From Stomorhina lunata (Eukaryota; Arthropoda; Insecta; Diptera; Rhiniidae), in assembly GCA_933228675.1 (NCBI GenBank), contig OW121743.1, positions 92,877,998 through 92,941,997 on the forward strand: a DNA stretch of 64,000 nt, in the 5' to 3' direction. Every line of letters begins with the position of its first letter. The first letter of the stretch is position 1. Positions 1 to 11,094 of the stretch are shown here, one piece after another. The notes beneath the pieces were generated by a model, which was not told where the DNA came from, did not search any database, and worked only from the letters and a program-made list of their open reading frames with translations. Made by a program: the position numbers and the translations under genes.

Positions 1-57
1 GACTTTAACTGATAAGCAATTGGCTGAGTATAATGTTAATCGTGCTACTAAATTTAC
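1..57 (+). CDS. D-aspartate oxidase-like, internal exon (5' part cut by window)
   Basis: Reading from base 2 gives 18 codons, ending ...NVNRATKF, plus two bases (AC) of a split threonine codon. The donor GTGAGT follows at 58. The phase-2 end matches the first base of the exon at 5710, giving an open junction KFT-GGLNF. No other reading of this short stretch is as consistent with the downstream exons. Confidence 0.8.
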
Positions 58-3000
58 GTGAGTATTTTCTAATTATTGTTAAGTGATTTTTCTTATCATT
101 TAAAATATAACGATTATGGTACAAATGATAAGCAGAGGAAAATTTTGAAGCAACAAAACGAAAAGTTATTTTGCACAAACATTTTTTTTAATATATAATT
201 TTTCGATATTAAAATATTTCTATTGAAATTATTTCAATATAAAAATTTTTTCAAAGAAAAAAATTTTTCATTAACATTTTTTTTTCAACAATTTTCCATT
301 AATAATTTCTATAGAAAATTTTTCCTCAAAATTTTTTTTTAACATTTTTTTATAGAAAATTTTTCATTAAAATTTTTCTATAGAAAATTTTTCATTAAAA
401 TTTTTCTATAGAAAATTTTTCATTAAAATTTTTCTATAGAAAATTTTTCATTAAAATTTTTCTATAGAAAATTTTTCATTAAAATTTTTCTATAGAAAAT
501 TTTTCATTAAAATTTTTTTATAGAAAATTTTTCATTAAAATTTTTCTTTAATAAAAATTTTCCTTAACATTTTTTTATAAAAAATTTTGTTTTTCTATAA
601 ATTTTTTTTTATAGGAAATTGTTCAATAAAATTTTTCTATAGAAAATTTTTATTAAAAGTGTTCTATAGAAAATTTTTTATTAAAATTTTTCTAAAGAAA
701 ATTGTTCATGAAAATTTTTCAAAAGAAAATTGTTCATTAAAATTTTTCTATATCAAGTTCTTCATTCAATTTTTTTTTAGAAAATTTTTCATTAAAACTT
801 TTCTATAGAAAAATTTTTCATTAAAATTTTTCTATAGAAAATTTTTCATTAAAATTTTTCTACAGAAAATTTTTCATTAAAATTTTTCTATAGAAAATTT
901 TTCATTAAAATTTTTCTATAGAAAATTTTCCATTAAAATTTTTCTATAGAAAATTTTTCATTAAAATTTTTCTATAGAAAATTTTTCATTAAAATTTTTC
1001 TACAGAAAATTTTTCATTAAAATTTTTCTATAGAAAATTTTTCATTAAAATTTTTCTATAGAAAATTTTGCATTAAAATTTTTCTATAATAAAAATTTTC
1101 CTTAACATTTTTTTATAAAAAATTTTGTTTTTCTATAAATTTTTTTTTATAGGAAATTGTGCAATAAAATTTTTCTTTAGAAAATTTTTATTAAAAGTGT
1201 TCTATAGACAATTTTTTATTAAAATTTTTCTAAGGAAAATTGTTCATTAAAATTTTTCTATATAAAATTCTTCATTCAATTTTTTTATAGAAAATTTTTC
1301 ATTAAAACTTTTCTATAGAAAATTTTTCATTAAAACTTTTCTATAGAAAATTTTTCATTAAAACTTTTCTATAGAAAATGTTTCATTAAAATTTTTTATT
1401 AAAGTTCATTAAAAAATTTTTCTAATTTTTATTTAGAAAATTTTTCTATAGAAAATTTGTTTTTAAATTTTTTTTATAGAAAAATTTCCATTAAAATTTT
1501 TTCTTAAAATTATTCTAAAGAAAATTTTTTATTAAAATTTTTCTATAGAAAATTTTTCATTAAAAATTTTTTATAGAAAATTTTTCATTAAAATTTTTCG
1601 ATAGAAAATTTTTCGTTAGAGTTTTTCTATAGAAAATTTTTCATTCAAATTTTTTATTGAAAATTTTTTATTATAATTTTACTATCTAATTTTTTTCTTT
1701 AAAATTTTTCTGTAGAAAATGCTTTATTAAATGTATTTTTTCTGATTCATAAAATGTATTTATTCTATTTTTTTTTATTAACATTTTTCATTAAAATTTG
1801 AATGAAAAAATTTTGGAAAGAAAATTTTTTATTAAAATTTTTCCATAGAAAATTTTTTATTAAAATTTTTCCATAGAAAATTTTTTATTAAAATTTTTCC
1901 ATAGAAAATTTTTCAATAAAATTTTTTTGTCGAAAATTTTTGATTAAAAGAATTTTTGTAAAGTAAATTGTTCCTTTAAAAATTTGTCGGTAGAAAACTT
2001 TTAATTAAAAGAATTTCTCTATAGAACATTTTTCATTAAAAGAATTTTTTTAAAAGAATTTTTCTATAGAAAATTAAAAAAAATTTCTATAGAACATTTT
2101 TCATTATAGCAAATTTAATAAAAAAAATTCTGTAGAAAATTTTTCATTAAAAGAATTTTTCTATAGATTTTTTTTAATTTGTCTCCAGAAATTTTTTCAT
2201 TAAAGGATTTTTTGTATAGAAGATTTTTCATCAAAAGAATTTTTGTATATTTTTCATTAAAAACATTTTTGTATACAAAATTTGTCATTAAAAGAATTTT
2301 TGTTTAGAAAAATTTTCATTAAAAGTATTTTTCTTTAGAAAATTTTTCATTAAGAGAATTTTTCTACAGAAAAATTTTTTTTAAAGAACTTTTTCATAGA
2401 AAATTTTTCAGTTAGAAAATTTTTCTATAGAAAATTTTTTATCAAAAACATTTTTCTGTTCATAATTTTATATTAAAAGAATTTTTCTATTGAAAATTTT
2501 TCATTAAGAGAATTTTTTTATAGAAAATTTTTCATTAAAAGAATATTTCTACAAAAAATTTTTCTGTACAAAATTTTTCATTAAAATAATTTTTCTATAG
2601 AAAGTTTTTAATTGAAAGAATTTTTCGATAGAAAGTTTTCATTAGAAGAATTTTTCCATTAATTTTTTTTTATAAAAAAAAATTTCTATAGAAAATTAGG
2701 AAAATTTTGCTATAGAAAATTGTTTATTAAATTTTTTCTATAATAAATTTTTAATTAAAATTTTTCTTAAAAAAAATTCGTTTATTAAAGAATTTTTCAT
2801 TAGAAGAATTTTGCTATAGTTTTTTATTGAAATAATTTTTTTATAGAAAATTTTGCATTTGGAAATTTTTGCAAGAATTTTTTTTATTGGAACAATTTTT
2901 GTATAATGATTTTGTGTTTAAAGAATTTTTCTATAGAAAATTTTTGATTAAAAGATTTGTTCTAAAGAAAATTTTATATAATCTTTTGTTTAAAAAATTT

Positions 3001-3269
3001 TTGTATACAAAGTTTTTCATAAAAAAATTTTTCATAGAAATCTGTTCATTAATAGTATTTTTCTATTAAAAATTTGTTATTATAAGAATTTTTGTATTAA
3101 ACATTTGTTATTAAAATTGAGAGTTAATATTTTTATACCCTTCACCAATAGGTGAAAGGGTATTATAAGTTTGTGATTCCGTTTGTAATTTTTTTATTAG
3201 TGATCGTAGACCCCATAAAAATTATACCGATCGACTCAGAATCGGGAGGAGAATCGATTAAGCGATGTC

Positions 3270-3301
<32 letters not shown>

Positions 3302-6300
3302 CGTCTGTCTGTCTGTCTGTTGAAATCAAGTTTCTGAAGCCCCTGGAGGATGGACTTACATAAATTATATATCAGATTTGAGGAAATTCTCCCGCAATGA
3401 ACGCTATTAAATTTCATTAAAATCGGTTTATAAACACCGAAAATATCGAAAAAATACCAAAAATTAGACGAAAATGTTAAAATTTTTGATTGAAACACAT
3501 TTTTAAATAACAAGAGAAAAAAGATACTCCTGATGTACATGTGATAATATGTTATATATCAGATTGTAGGAAATAGTTTCCCAAAGCACTCTGTAAAATT
3601 TTATCAAAATCGGTCCATAAACAACTGAGATATCGCCAAAACACTGAATTTGATGTATCGCAAATTGCCCAAAGTTCGCATTAGAGAATGTTTGTTGAAA
3701 AAATGAAATGCAGAAATAGGAAAAACCATCAGATTTTATGAAATTCCCCCGCCAAGCACGTTATTAAATTTTATCAAAAGCGGTCCATAAACAATTGAGG
3801 TATCGCCATAACACTACATTTGATGTACAGAAAATTGCCCAAAGTACGTGTCTAAGAAATTTTGTTTACATTTCGTAAGTATTGTTTCAGCGATATCTCA
3901 GGTGTTTATTTACCGATTGTGATGAAATTTGACATCGTTCTTTGTGTGAGGATTTTCTAAAATCTATACTTCACAAATCTGATTACGAATACCATTCAAA
4001 TTGTACCGATCAACTCAGAATTGGCAGGAGAATCGATTTCGCGACCTCCGTCCGCCTGTTAGTCTGTCTGTCCATCCGTCTGTTTGTTTGTCCGTCCGTT
4101 CGTCTGTTTTTTTGTCCGTCCGTCTACCTGTCTGTAATTTTTTCTGTTGTAGTCAAGTTTTTGGAGCTCCTGTTTTGTCGATATTTCAGGTGTTTATTTT
4201 GATGAAATTTAATAGCGTCCTTCGCAGGGGATTACCTTAATCCGGATGCATTCGATAATTTGTGGTAGATATAATTTAGCATTTAAGCGATGGTCTTTTG
4301 ATCGACAATGATAAAATTCAGGGTGGGACAATATCCTAAAATTTTGTGTAAAATCCAGGAGCTCCACAAATCTGATTTTAGCAGACAGACACTCTGCATT
4401 AATCTTAATTTTGTGTCTGACTTTTGAACATTATTATATTATTTGAGAATGTTTTATATATCAAATTATAGGTAATCTTCCTAGGAAGTACAAAAATGCA
4501 GCTAAGTACATGATATCCGTTCAAAACCTACATATGTATGTAAGTATCTCCCATATCAACGAAAATTTAAATTTTTTAATTGCAATTGGGAGAAATCCGT
4601 TTACATTTGACAATTGATTCCGTATAACTTCGCCTAAGATAAGATGATGACATTTAGTATAAAGACGTTGTACAATATTGATATTCAGGGCTATACTTAA
4701 ACTTTCTAGAGGGACAACATTTGACAAAAGTATTTCTGATCTCTTGAAATGTTCGATATTAAAAATGGGCGAGCTCTATTCACATTTAGTGAAATCTCCC
4801 ATATAACCCCGACCGGGAATCGATTTAATGCTGATAAATTAAATCACATTAAAATTGCACAAGGAACTAGAGCAAAACTTTCCAAACATCCATCGAACAG
4901 GTCGAAAGAACAATACATCCCAAATATTATTGATGAAGTGTTCATTTTAATTAATTAACTAACTTTAGATTAATAAGTAAATCTATAACTTTTCCGACAA
5001 AGCTGATATCCATCCATTCAAAAGCTATATATTTCACGTATGTATCTAAAACAAAGAGTGTATACCCAATAATTTTAAGGCTTATCATTGTTAAAGCTTT
5101 GACCTAAATCAGTTCAGAGTTTTACATAACTAATCATTAACTTTTAATAGTTGGACAATTCGTATAAATTAAAGTACACAACCCTCACTGGGCACTGTGT
5201 TTTTGGGTTGCATGTCAGAATACTTAAACTTCATCAAATCGATGTGCTATTGCAAATGTAAGGGCATCTACATTTTGAAGCATCTTTTCTGCATGGTTTA
5301 TCTGGTCTATCGAACTTTATTAAATGTTCGTAAAATATGTGTCTATTTTATTTCGAAGCTACTGGCTGACTTAAATATGAATTTTCTACTTGTAGTCTAG
5401 TAATCATTATCTTTCACAAAGGGACCACTTTAGAACCCAAGTGAAGCTTCCCTAGACATTAGCCACCTGCCCAACCTAACCTTTGGGTGCATAACTATTC
5501 TAGATGATGACGCCACCGAAAAGCTTTTCGTTTTCCGACTCTTAATTTTAAAGACTCTTTGCACATAATACTCATAATAACCAAATATTGCTAGGAATTA
5601 CATTAAGTACTTTTGCAACACCATTGGTGAAGGGTATCCAAGATTCGGCAAAGCCGAATATACCACTCTTACTTGTTTTTTTTAATTTCTATCATCATTT
5701 CCTCGACAGCGGCGGCTTAAACTTCGTAACCTATACCTCTGAACCCCGTCTCCTCCTCCCCTACCTCATAAAACGTTTTAGAAAACAAGGCGGTCATATC
5801 TTAAATGAGAAAATTGAAAATATACAAAAATTCATGGAAACTACAAATTACGATGTTATCATCAATTGTACGGGTTTGGGTTCACAGGAATTATTGGGAG
5901 ATGCAAAAATGTATCCAGTACGTGGTCAAGTTTCCCGTGTAAAAGCACCCTGGTTATATTATTGTATGTTGGATGAAAGTGATGTAGGAAACTATGTCAT
6001 ACCCAAGTGAGGAAATACACCGCAATATACAAAATAATAATTAATTAATGAATATTTGAACATTTTTGTCTAGCATGGAATCTGTGGTTCTGGGTGGCAC
6101 TCATCAAGAGAATGATTTCAATACTCAAGTCTGTCCTGTTGATAAAAAATTCATTGTTGATGGTTGTCGTGATTTGGTGCCAGCTTTGCATCAGTCCCAA
6201 CATTTGTTCGATTGGGTGGGTTTGAGGCCAGGCAGAACAACTTTGCGTTTGGAGCAAGAGGATGTCAAAGGTATGTATATTTTATAATATTAAAATATTT

Positions 6301-6472
6301 AAGTTATTTTTTCTAATTTATATTTTTTTGTGTGAAAGGTCATAAAATTTTAATCCACAATTATGGTCATGGTGGCAGTGGTGTGACCCTAGCTTGGGGT
6401 TGTGCTGAGGATGTTATTGAAATTTTGGAAAAATCTTTAGAGCAAAGACATAAAATATCAGCTAAATTGTAA
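1..6472 (+). CDS. D-aspartate / D-amino-acid oxidase family, 3' four exons (5' end outside window)
   Basis: Flavoenzyme of the DAO family, which oxidatively deaminates acidic or neutral D-amino acids to 2-oxo acids, ammonia and H2O2, normally in peroxisomes. Four exons join in frame: 1-57, 5710-6006, 6074-6270 and 6339-6472, with introns 58-5709 (phase 2, GTGAGT), 6007-6073 (phase 2, GTGAGG) and 6271-6338 (phase 1, GTATGT), all ending AG. The joined product is 227 residues; family members are about 335-350, so the N-terminal GxGxxG FAD fold is upstream. Seen motifs: YTSEP, INCTGLGSQELLGD, YPVRGQV, an active-site-type arginine in GLRPGR, and the DAO signature HNYGHGGSGVTLAWGCA near the C-terminus. 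The last three residues AKL fit a type-1 peroxisomal signal. The order of motifs and the APW block resemble D-aspartate oxidase more than D-amino-acid oxidase, but substrate is inferred. Confidence 0.93.
190..3118. repeat. Tandem array A1, ~28-bp unit with TTTTCTATAGAAAA core
   Basis: The dominant unit is 28 bp: ATTAAAA, then TTTTTCTATAGAAAA, then TTTTTC. It is nearly perfect at 355-540 and 800-1080 and becomes degenerate after ~1400, where AAAAGAA variants appear. A ~560-bp block repeats inside it: the sequence at 550-790 recurs at 1088-1310. Lies wholly inside the oxidase intron. Phe/Lys-rich ORFs here are by-products of the repeat. Confidence 0.95.
3133..5679 (+). mobile_element. mini-me/DINE-1-like interspersed element (type B), possibly composite
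   Basis: Starts TTATACCCTTCACCAATAGG with a short hairpin (CCCTTCACC/GGTGAAAGGG) and ends with the matching inverted piece CCATTGGTGAAGGGTA, a hairpin GATTCGGCAAAGCCGAAT and CTCTTACTTG. This layout is typical of non-autonomous DINE-1/mini-me repeats of flies. Inside are GTCT/GTCC microsatellites (3266-3320 and 4047-4130), ~190-bp diverged repeats starting with TATATCAGATT (from ~3365, 3552 and 3727), and a degenerate stretch (4400-5100) shared with the copy at 52.5 kb. Whether 3133 and 5679 are ends of one insertion is inferred from the matching terminal sequences. No transposase ORF. Confidence 0.55.
3266..3320. repeat. (GTCT)n/(GTCC)n microsatellite
   Basis: Runs of GTCT with interspersed GTCC, just after the AAGCGATGTCC motif that precedes this microsatellite in most copies of the interspersed family. 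Confidence 0.9.
5710..6006 (+). CDS. D-aspartate oxidase-like, exon with FAD/core region
   Basis: This exon has 297 bases and codes 99 residues. It begins at the C after CGACAG and ends ...YVIP plus AA of a split codon before GTGAGG. It carries YTSEP, the LLPYL helix, NCTGLGS and the YPVRGQV strand. An ORF starting upstream at 5588 reads through the acceptor but its first 41 codons are intron and transposon sequence, so they were excluded. Confidence 0.92.
6074..6270 (+). CDS. D-aspartate oxidase-like, exon with VVLGGT and GLRPGR motifs
   Basis: The 197-base exon follows TTTTTGTCTAG. The split codon AA+C gives Asn, joining YVIPN-MESVVLGGT in frame. It includes VDGCRDLVPAL, DWVGLRPGRTTLRLE and ends ...EDVKG at GTATGT. 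The arginine-rich GLRPGR stretch corresponds to the substrate-carboxylate-binding region of the family. Confidence 0.92.
6339..6472 (+). CDS. D-aspartate oxidase-like, last coding exon with PTS1
   Basis: The exon follows GTGTGAAAG. It encodes the complete DAO signature (ILIHNYGHGGSGVTLAWGCA), a C-terminal helix and the terminal tripeptide AKL, then TAA at 6470-6472. AKL fits the peroxisomal targeting signal type 1, in line with the known location of this enzyme family. Confidence 0.93.
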
Positions 6473-6494
6473 AACAAGATTTTAAATTTACTTA

Positions 6495-6509
6495 AATAAA
6501 ATTAATAAA
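6495..6509 (+). terminator. Two overlapping-range poly(A) signals AATAAA
   Basis: AATAAA at 6495-6500 and again at 6504-6509, 23-32 bases after the stop codon of the oxidase gene, followed by AT-rich sequence. This is a plausible 3' end of the transcript. Confidence 0.6.
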
Positions 6510-7225
6510 TAATTAAAAATAATGTATATTAAGATATGCTATTGAAAAGTATTCAAAAGAAATACAAATGCTTACAAACATATTTAAATGATTATCATAT
6601 AAACATGTTTGTTGTCTCGCTAGCAACATTTCTGCTTGCTTGTGTTTATAGGATTTTGTAAACATGTTGATATGAATTTATTTTTAGGGTTGTTGTATTA
6701 TAAAACTTCGTTTTTTCGACCAGTTTCTTTTATCAACCTCAAAGTTTCGCTTACAAAACACTCTTCAGTTTGTCATCGGCGTTTGTAGAGGAAAGTTGGC
6801 AAAGGATAACGAAAACTGTATATGAATAACTTTTTTAAATTTAACGAATTTTAGGGATTACAATGTTTTTTTGTGTAGAAACATTTTTAAAATAAATAAT
6901 TCGAAAATTAAAAAATATTATTTAAACACGAATAAATATATACTCCTTGATGCATATTTTTTCCACAATTCGGAGACGCTAAATTTGTATATATCGCCTA
7001 TGGCCACTTTAAAAGATATTATGACTTGCATATTTTTTGAAAAAACCTAAATTTTTGCGCAAGTATTTTTAAATGTTTGTAGTTCCGCAAACCAGAATGG
7101 TAGAGCTTTAAGCTGAGTCGAACAAATATTTTCTAATAACAATTTGATAATTTGACAATAATTTGACAATTTGATAACCGGTTAATTCCATAAATAATTT
7201 TTAGTGAAAAAATAAAAATTAACTT
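6510..7225. other. AT-rich intergenic stretch, nothing recognised
   Basis: No ORF of note, no splice-bounded coding potential and no clear repeat match within the window. It separates the oxidase 3' end from the next satellite array. Confidence 0.6.
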
Positions 7226-7229
7226 TATG

Positions 7230-9750
7230 AAAGAAAAATTTTTGAAATTTATCCATCGAAAATTTTTTGATATTAAAATTTTTCCATAGAAAATTTTTCG
7301 ATATTAAAATTTTTCTACAGAAAATTTTTCGATATTAAAATTTTTCTACCACAAATTTTTCGACATTAAAATTTTTCTGTAGAAAGTTTTTCGATAATAA
7401 AATTTTTCTATAGAAAATTTTTAGATATTAACATTTTTCTATACAAAAGTTTTCGATATTAAGATTTTTCTATAGAAAATTTTTAGATATTAAAATTTTT
7501 CTATAGAAAATTTTTCGATATTAAAATTTTTCTATGGAAAATGTTTCGATATTAAAATTTTCCTATAGAATATATTTCGATATTAAAATTTTTCTAAAGA
7601 AAATTTTTTGATATTAAAATATTTCTATAGAAAATTTTTCGATATTAAAATTTTTCGATATTGAAATTTTTCTATAGAAAGTTTTTCGATATTAAAATTT
7701 TTCTATACAAAATTTTTCGATATTAAAATTTTTCTGTAGAAAATTTTTCGTTAGAAAATTTTTTGATATTAAAATATTTCTATAAAAAATTTTCCGATAT
7801 TAAAATTTTTCTACAAAAAATTTTTCGATATTAAAATTTTTCTACAGAAAATTTTTCGATATTAAAATTTTTCTATAGAAAATTTTTCGATATTGAAATT
7901 TTTCTATAGAAAATTTTTCGATATTGAAATTTTTCTATAGAAAATTTTTCGATATTGAAATTTTTCTATAGAAAATTTTCCGATATAAATTTTCTATAGA
8001 AAATTTTTCGATATTAAAATTTTTCTATAGAAAATTTTTCGATATTGAAATTTTTCTGTAGAAAACTTCTCGATATTAAAGTTTTTCTATAGAAAATTTT
8101 TGGGTATTCAAATTTTTCTATAGAAAATTTTTAGATATTAAAATTTTTCTGTAGAAAATTTTTCGATATTAAAATTTTTCTATGGAAATTTTTTCGATAT
8201 TAAAATTTTTCTATAGAAAATTTTCTATATTGAAATTTTTCTATAGAAAATTTTTCGATATTAAAATTTTTCTATAGAAAATTTTTCGATATTAATATTT
8301 TTTATAGAAAATGTTTCGATATTAAAATTTTTCTATAGAAATTTTTTCAGTATTAAAATTTTTCTATAGAAAATTTTTCGATATTAATATTTTTCTATAG
8401 AAAATTTTTCGGATATAAAATTTTACTTTAGAAAATATATAATTTTTCAATAATAAAATTCTTTTTTAGAAAACTTAGGGTCTAACCTAAATCTAATGAT
8501 ATTAAAATTTTTCTATAGAAAATTTTTAAATATTAACATTTTCTATAGAAAATTTTATGATATTAAAATTTCTCTATACACAATTTTTCGATTTTAAAAT
8601 TTCGACATAAAAATTTTTCTACAAAAAATTTTTCGATATTAGAATTTTTCTATAGCAAATTTTATGAATTTAAAATTTTAATATACTCAATTTTTTGATA
8701 TTAAAATTTTTCCTAAGAAAATTTTCCGATATTTAAATCTAAACATTTTGAACATTAACATTTTTGTATAGAAAAATTTTAGAGTCTAAAAATTTTTCGA
8801 TAATAAAATATTTCTACAGAAAATCTTATGATATAAAAATTTTTGTATACAAAGTTTTATGACATTAAAGTTTTTTTAAAGACAATTTTATGATACTAAA
8901 ATTTCTCTAAACACAATTTTTCGATTTTAAAATTTCACTATCGACTATTTTTAAAATAAAAATTTCTCTCTGGAAAATATTAAAATTCTTCTATAGCAAA
9001 TTTTTTGATATTAAATTTTTTTTCATAGATATTCAAATTTTTCTTTTAGAAATTTGTTGATACATAAATTTCTTTATAGAAAAATTTCCGATAATAAAAT
9101 GTTTCTTTACAAAATTTTATGATTTTAAAATTTTTCTATACTCAATTTTTTGATATTAAAGTTTTTCTATAGAAAATTTTTCGATATTAAAATTTTTCTA
9201 TAGAACATTTTTTAATATTAAAATTTTTCTAAAATATTGAAAATTGTCTGTTTTTAAAATTTGCTATATTAAAATGTTTCTATATTAAAATTTTTTGATA
9301 TTAAAATTTTTCTAAATCAAAATTTTTTTATATTAAAAATTTCTATAGAAAGTTTTGCATATTAGAATATTTCTGTAGACAATTTTTCGATATTAAAATT
9401 CATTTATCGAAAATTTTTCTCTTTATAAATTATTTCTATGGAAAATTTTTTGATATTAAAATTTAAAATTTTTTTGATATTGAAATTCGTCTATAGATAT
9501 TTTTTTTGATATTAAAATTGTTCTATAGAAACTTTTTCGATATTTTTTTTAGTTGTTTTTTCGATACTAAAATTTTTCTATAGATTTTTTTTGTCGATTA
9601 TTAGAAACTTTTTTGATGATAAAAATTTTCTAAAGAAATTTTTTCAACATTATTTGTTTTCTATAGAAAATGTTTCGATATTAAATCTTTTCTGTAGAAA
9701 ATATGTTGATAATGACATTTTTTATGGAAAATTTTTTGATAAAGAAAATT
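7230..9750. repeat. Tandem array A2, 31-bp unit with TTTTCTATAGAAAA core
   Basis: The unit is about 31 bp: TATTRAAA, TTTTTCTATAGAAAA, TTTTTCGA. It is best preserved at 7860-8050 and 8200-8400 and progressively degenerate after ~8400, with TTTTAGG-type interruptions. It differs from A1 mainly in the linker (CGATATT in place of CATT). Confidence 0.95.
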
Positions 9751-11090
9751 TTTAAACCAAAAAACCTATTTCTATCGTTTTTCACTAGTTAGACCATCAT
9801 CATCAGAAGGAGTATAAATTGTCTTAGTTACAGATCCCATGTATTAGGCTGACTATATTTCAATAGTTTAAAATAATACAAAACACCCTTTTAATCCCAG
9901 ACCATTACCCCGGGGGTTATTAGTATTCGACTTCGGCCTTTCCACCATTCATCAAAGTCTCTCGGTTTCAAGTCAAATGAGACCAACTTCATTGCTTTTG
10001 AATAAATTCCAATGCTTTAAAAAGTGTGAAATGGTTTGTGGTATGACATTTAATAATAATTTAAGTTATTTTTGTGTGACAACAAACATCGTCGAGTAAT
10101 GCTTCAAATTTCACATTTCCAAAATTTTGACTCATTAGACGAAATATTTTTTTATAAAATTTTGCGATGTTAAATTTCATTATAAAAAGATATTCGATAT
10201 TAAAATTTTTCTATAAAATTGTTTTCGATGTTTAAATTGCTCTATAGAAAATTTGTGGATGCTAAAACTTTTGTTTTTTTAAACCTATTTGATGTATGAA
10301 TAATAAATCTGAATTCTGTCTTTCAACTGTATAATAACTTTTGACATTTTCCTTTAACGAAATCATAACTTGTCAAAAATAACATTTTTTGTGTACCTTA
10401 AGCTTTTTATGTTACTTACCTACTTAGTTTTTCTAAATAAAATATTACCCTAAAAAAATATATGCATACACGCACTTATATGTTTGATTGTATGTGTGTT
10501 TCATACTTTCATGAAGTTAAAAGTGACAATATTCAAAATTAAATTTAAAGTCTTTACATGTAAGACTCATATCACAAAAAAAAAACTTAAAATAACTTCA
10601 TAAGAATTTGAAAAGTTCATAAGTTCTTTAAAAAGGATTTATTTTATTTCATTCACAACTTCGTTTTAATTTTTTTGTTCTTTAGTCTATAAAATCTTAT
10701 AAATATTTCTGTACACATGCACACATTCACATTAATACGTAGAGACAGACATAAGATTTTATGATGTTGAAGTTTTTTTTTTAGTTTTAAAAAACTCAAC
10801 ATACACATGCTCAGATAAAGGAGAAAAATCAGTGAAGAAAAAAGTGAAAGCTCTTTTGACATTTGGAATTCATACGGTGAAAGGTTACACATAAACAAAC
10901 ATGAGAACACATACCAACAGAAATTCGTTTTTTCATATGTATTTGCACAAACATTCAAATAAATGTGAGACACATTTAAGTGGATATTTTTTATGACTTT
11001 ATTGGATGACAATTCGCTTAAACGAGGAGGGGAGTAAAAGTAACCTTATAGAGGTATTCTTTTGTAGTTTTCGATAAAACAATTACAATT
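9751..11090. other. Non-coding stretch with a short less AT-rich block
   Basis: No gene seen. The block 9800-10010 has a more balanced base composition but no recognisable coding frame or element end. A few weak copies of the satellite core lie at 10140-10270. Minus-strand ORF 10653-11012 has no family features. Confidence 0.5.
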
Positions 11091-11094
11091 AATC

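Larger units (their letters stand above)
58..5709 (+). other. Large repeat-filled intron of the oxidase gene (5,652 bp)
   Basis: Bounded by GTGAGT at 58 and by a pyrimidine-containing acceptor ending CGACAG at 5709. It holds a ~2.9-kb tandem array (190-3118) and a mini-me/DINE-1-like element (3133-5679); only short stretches are neither. The other two visible introns are 67 and 68 bp, so the size of this one is due to repeat accumulation. No convincing exon was seen inside it; small ORFs here fall in repeats. Confidence 0.8.

Noticed and set aside
5588..5709. Upstream extension of the oxidase exon with its own ATG
   Set aside because: It reads through a transposon terminus and the splice acceptor; family similarity starts only at GGLNF.
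6045..6257. 70-codon minus-strand ORF
   Set aside because: Antisense shadow of an oxidase exon.
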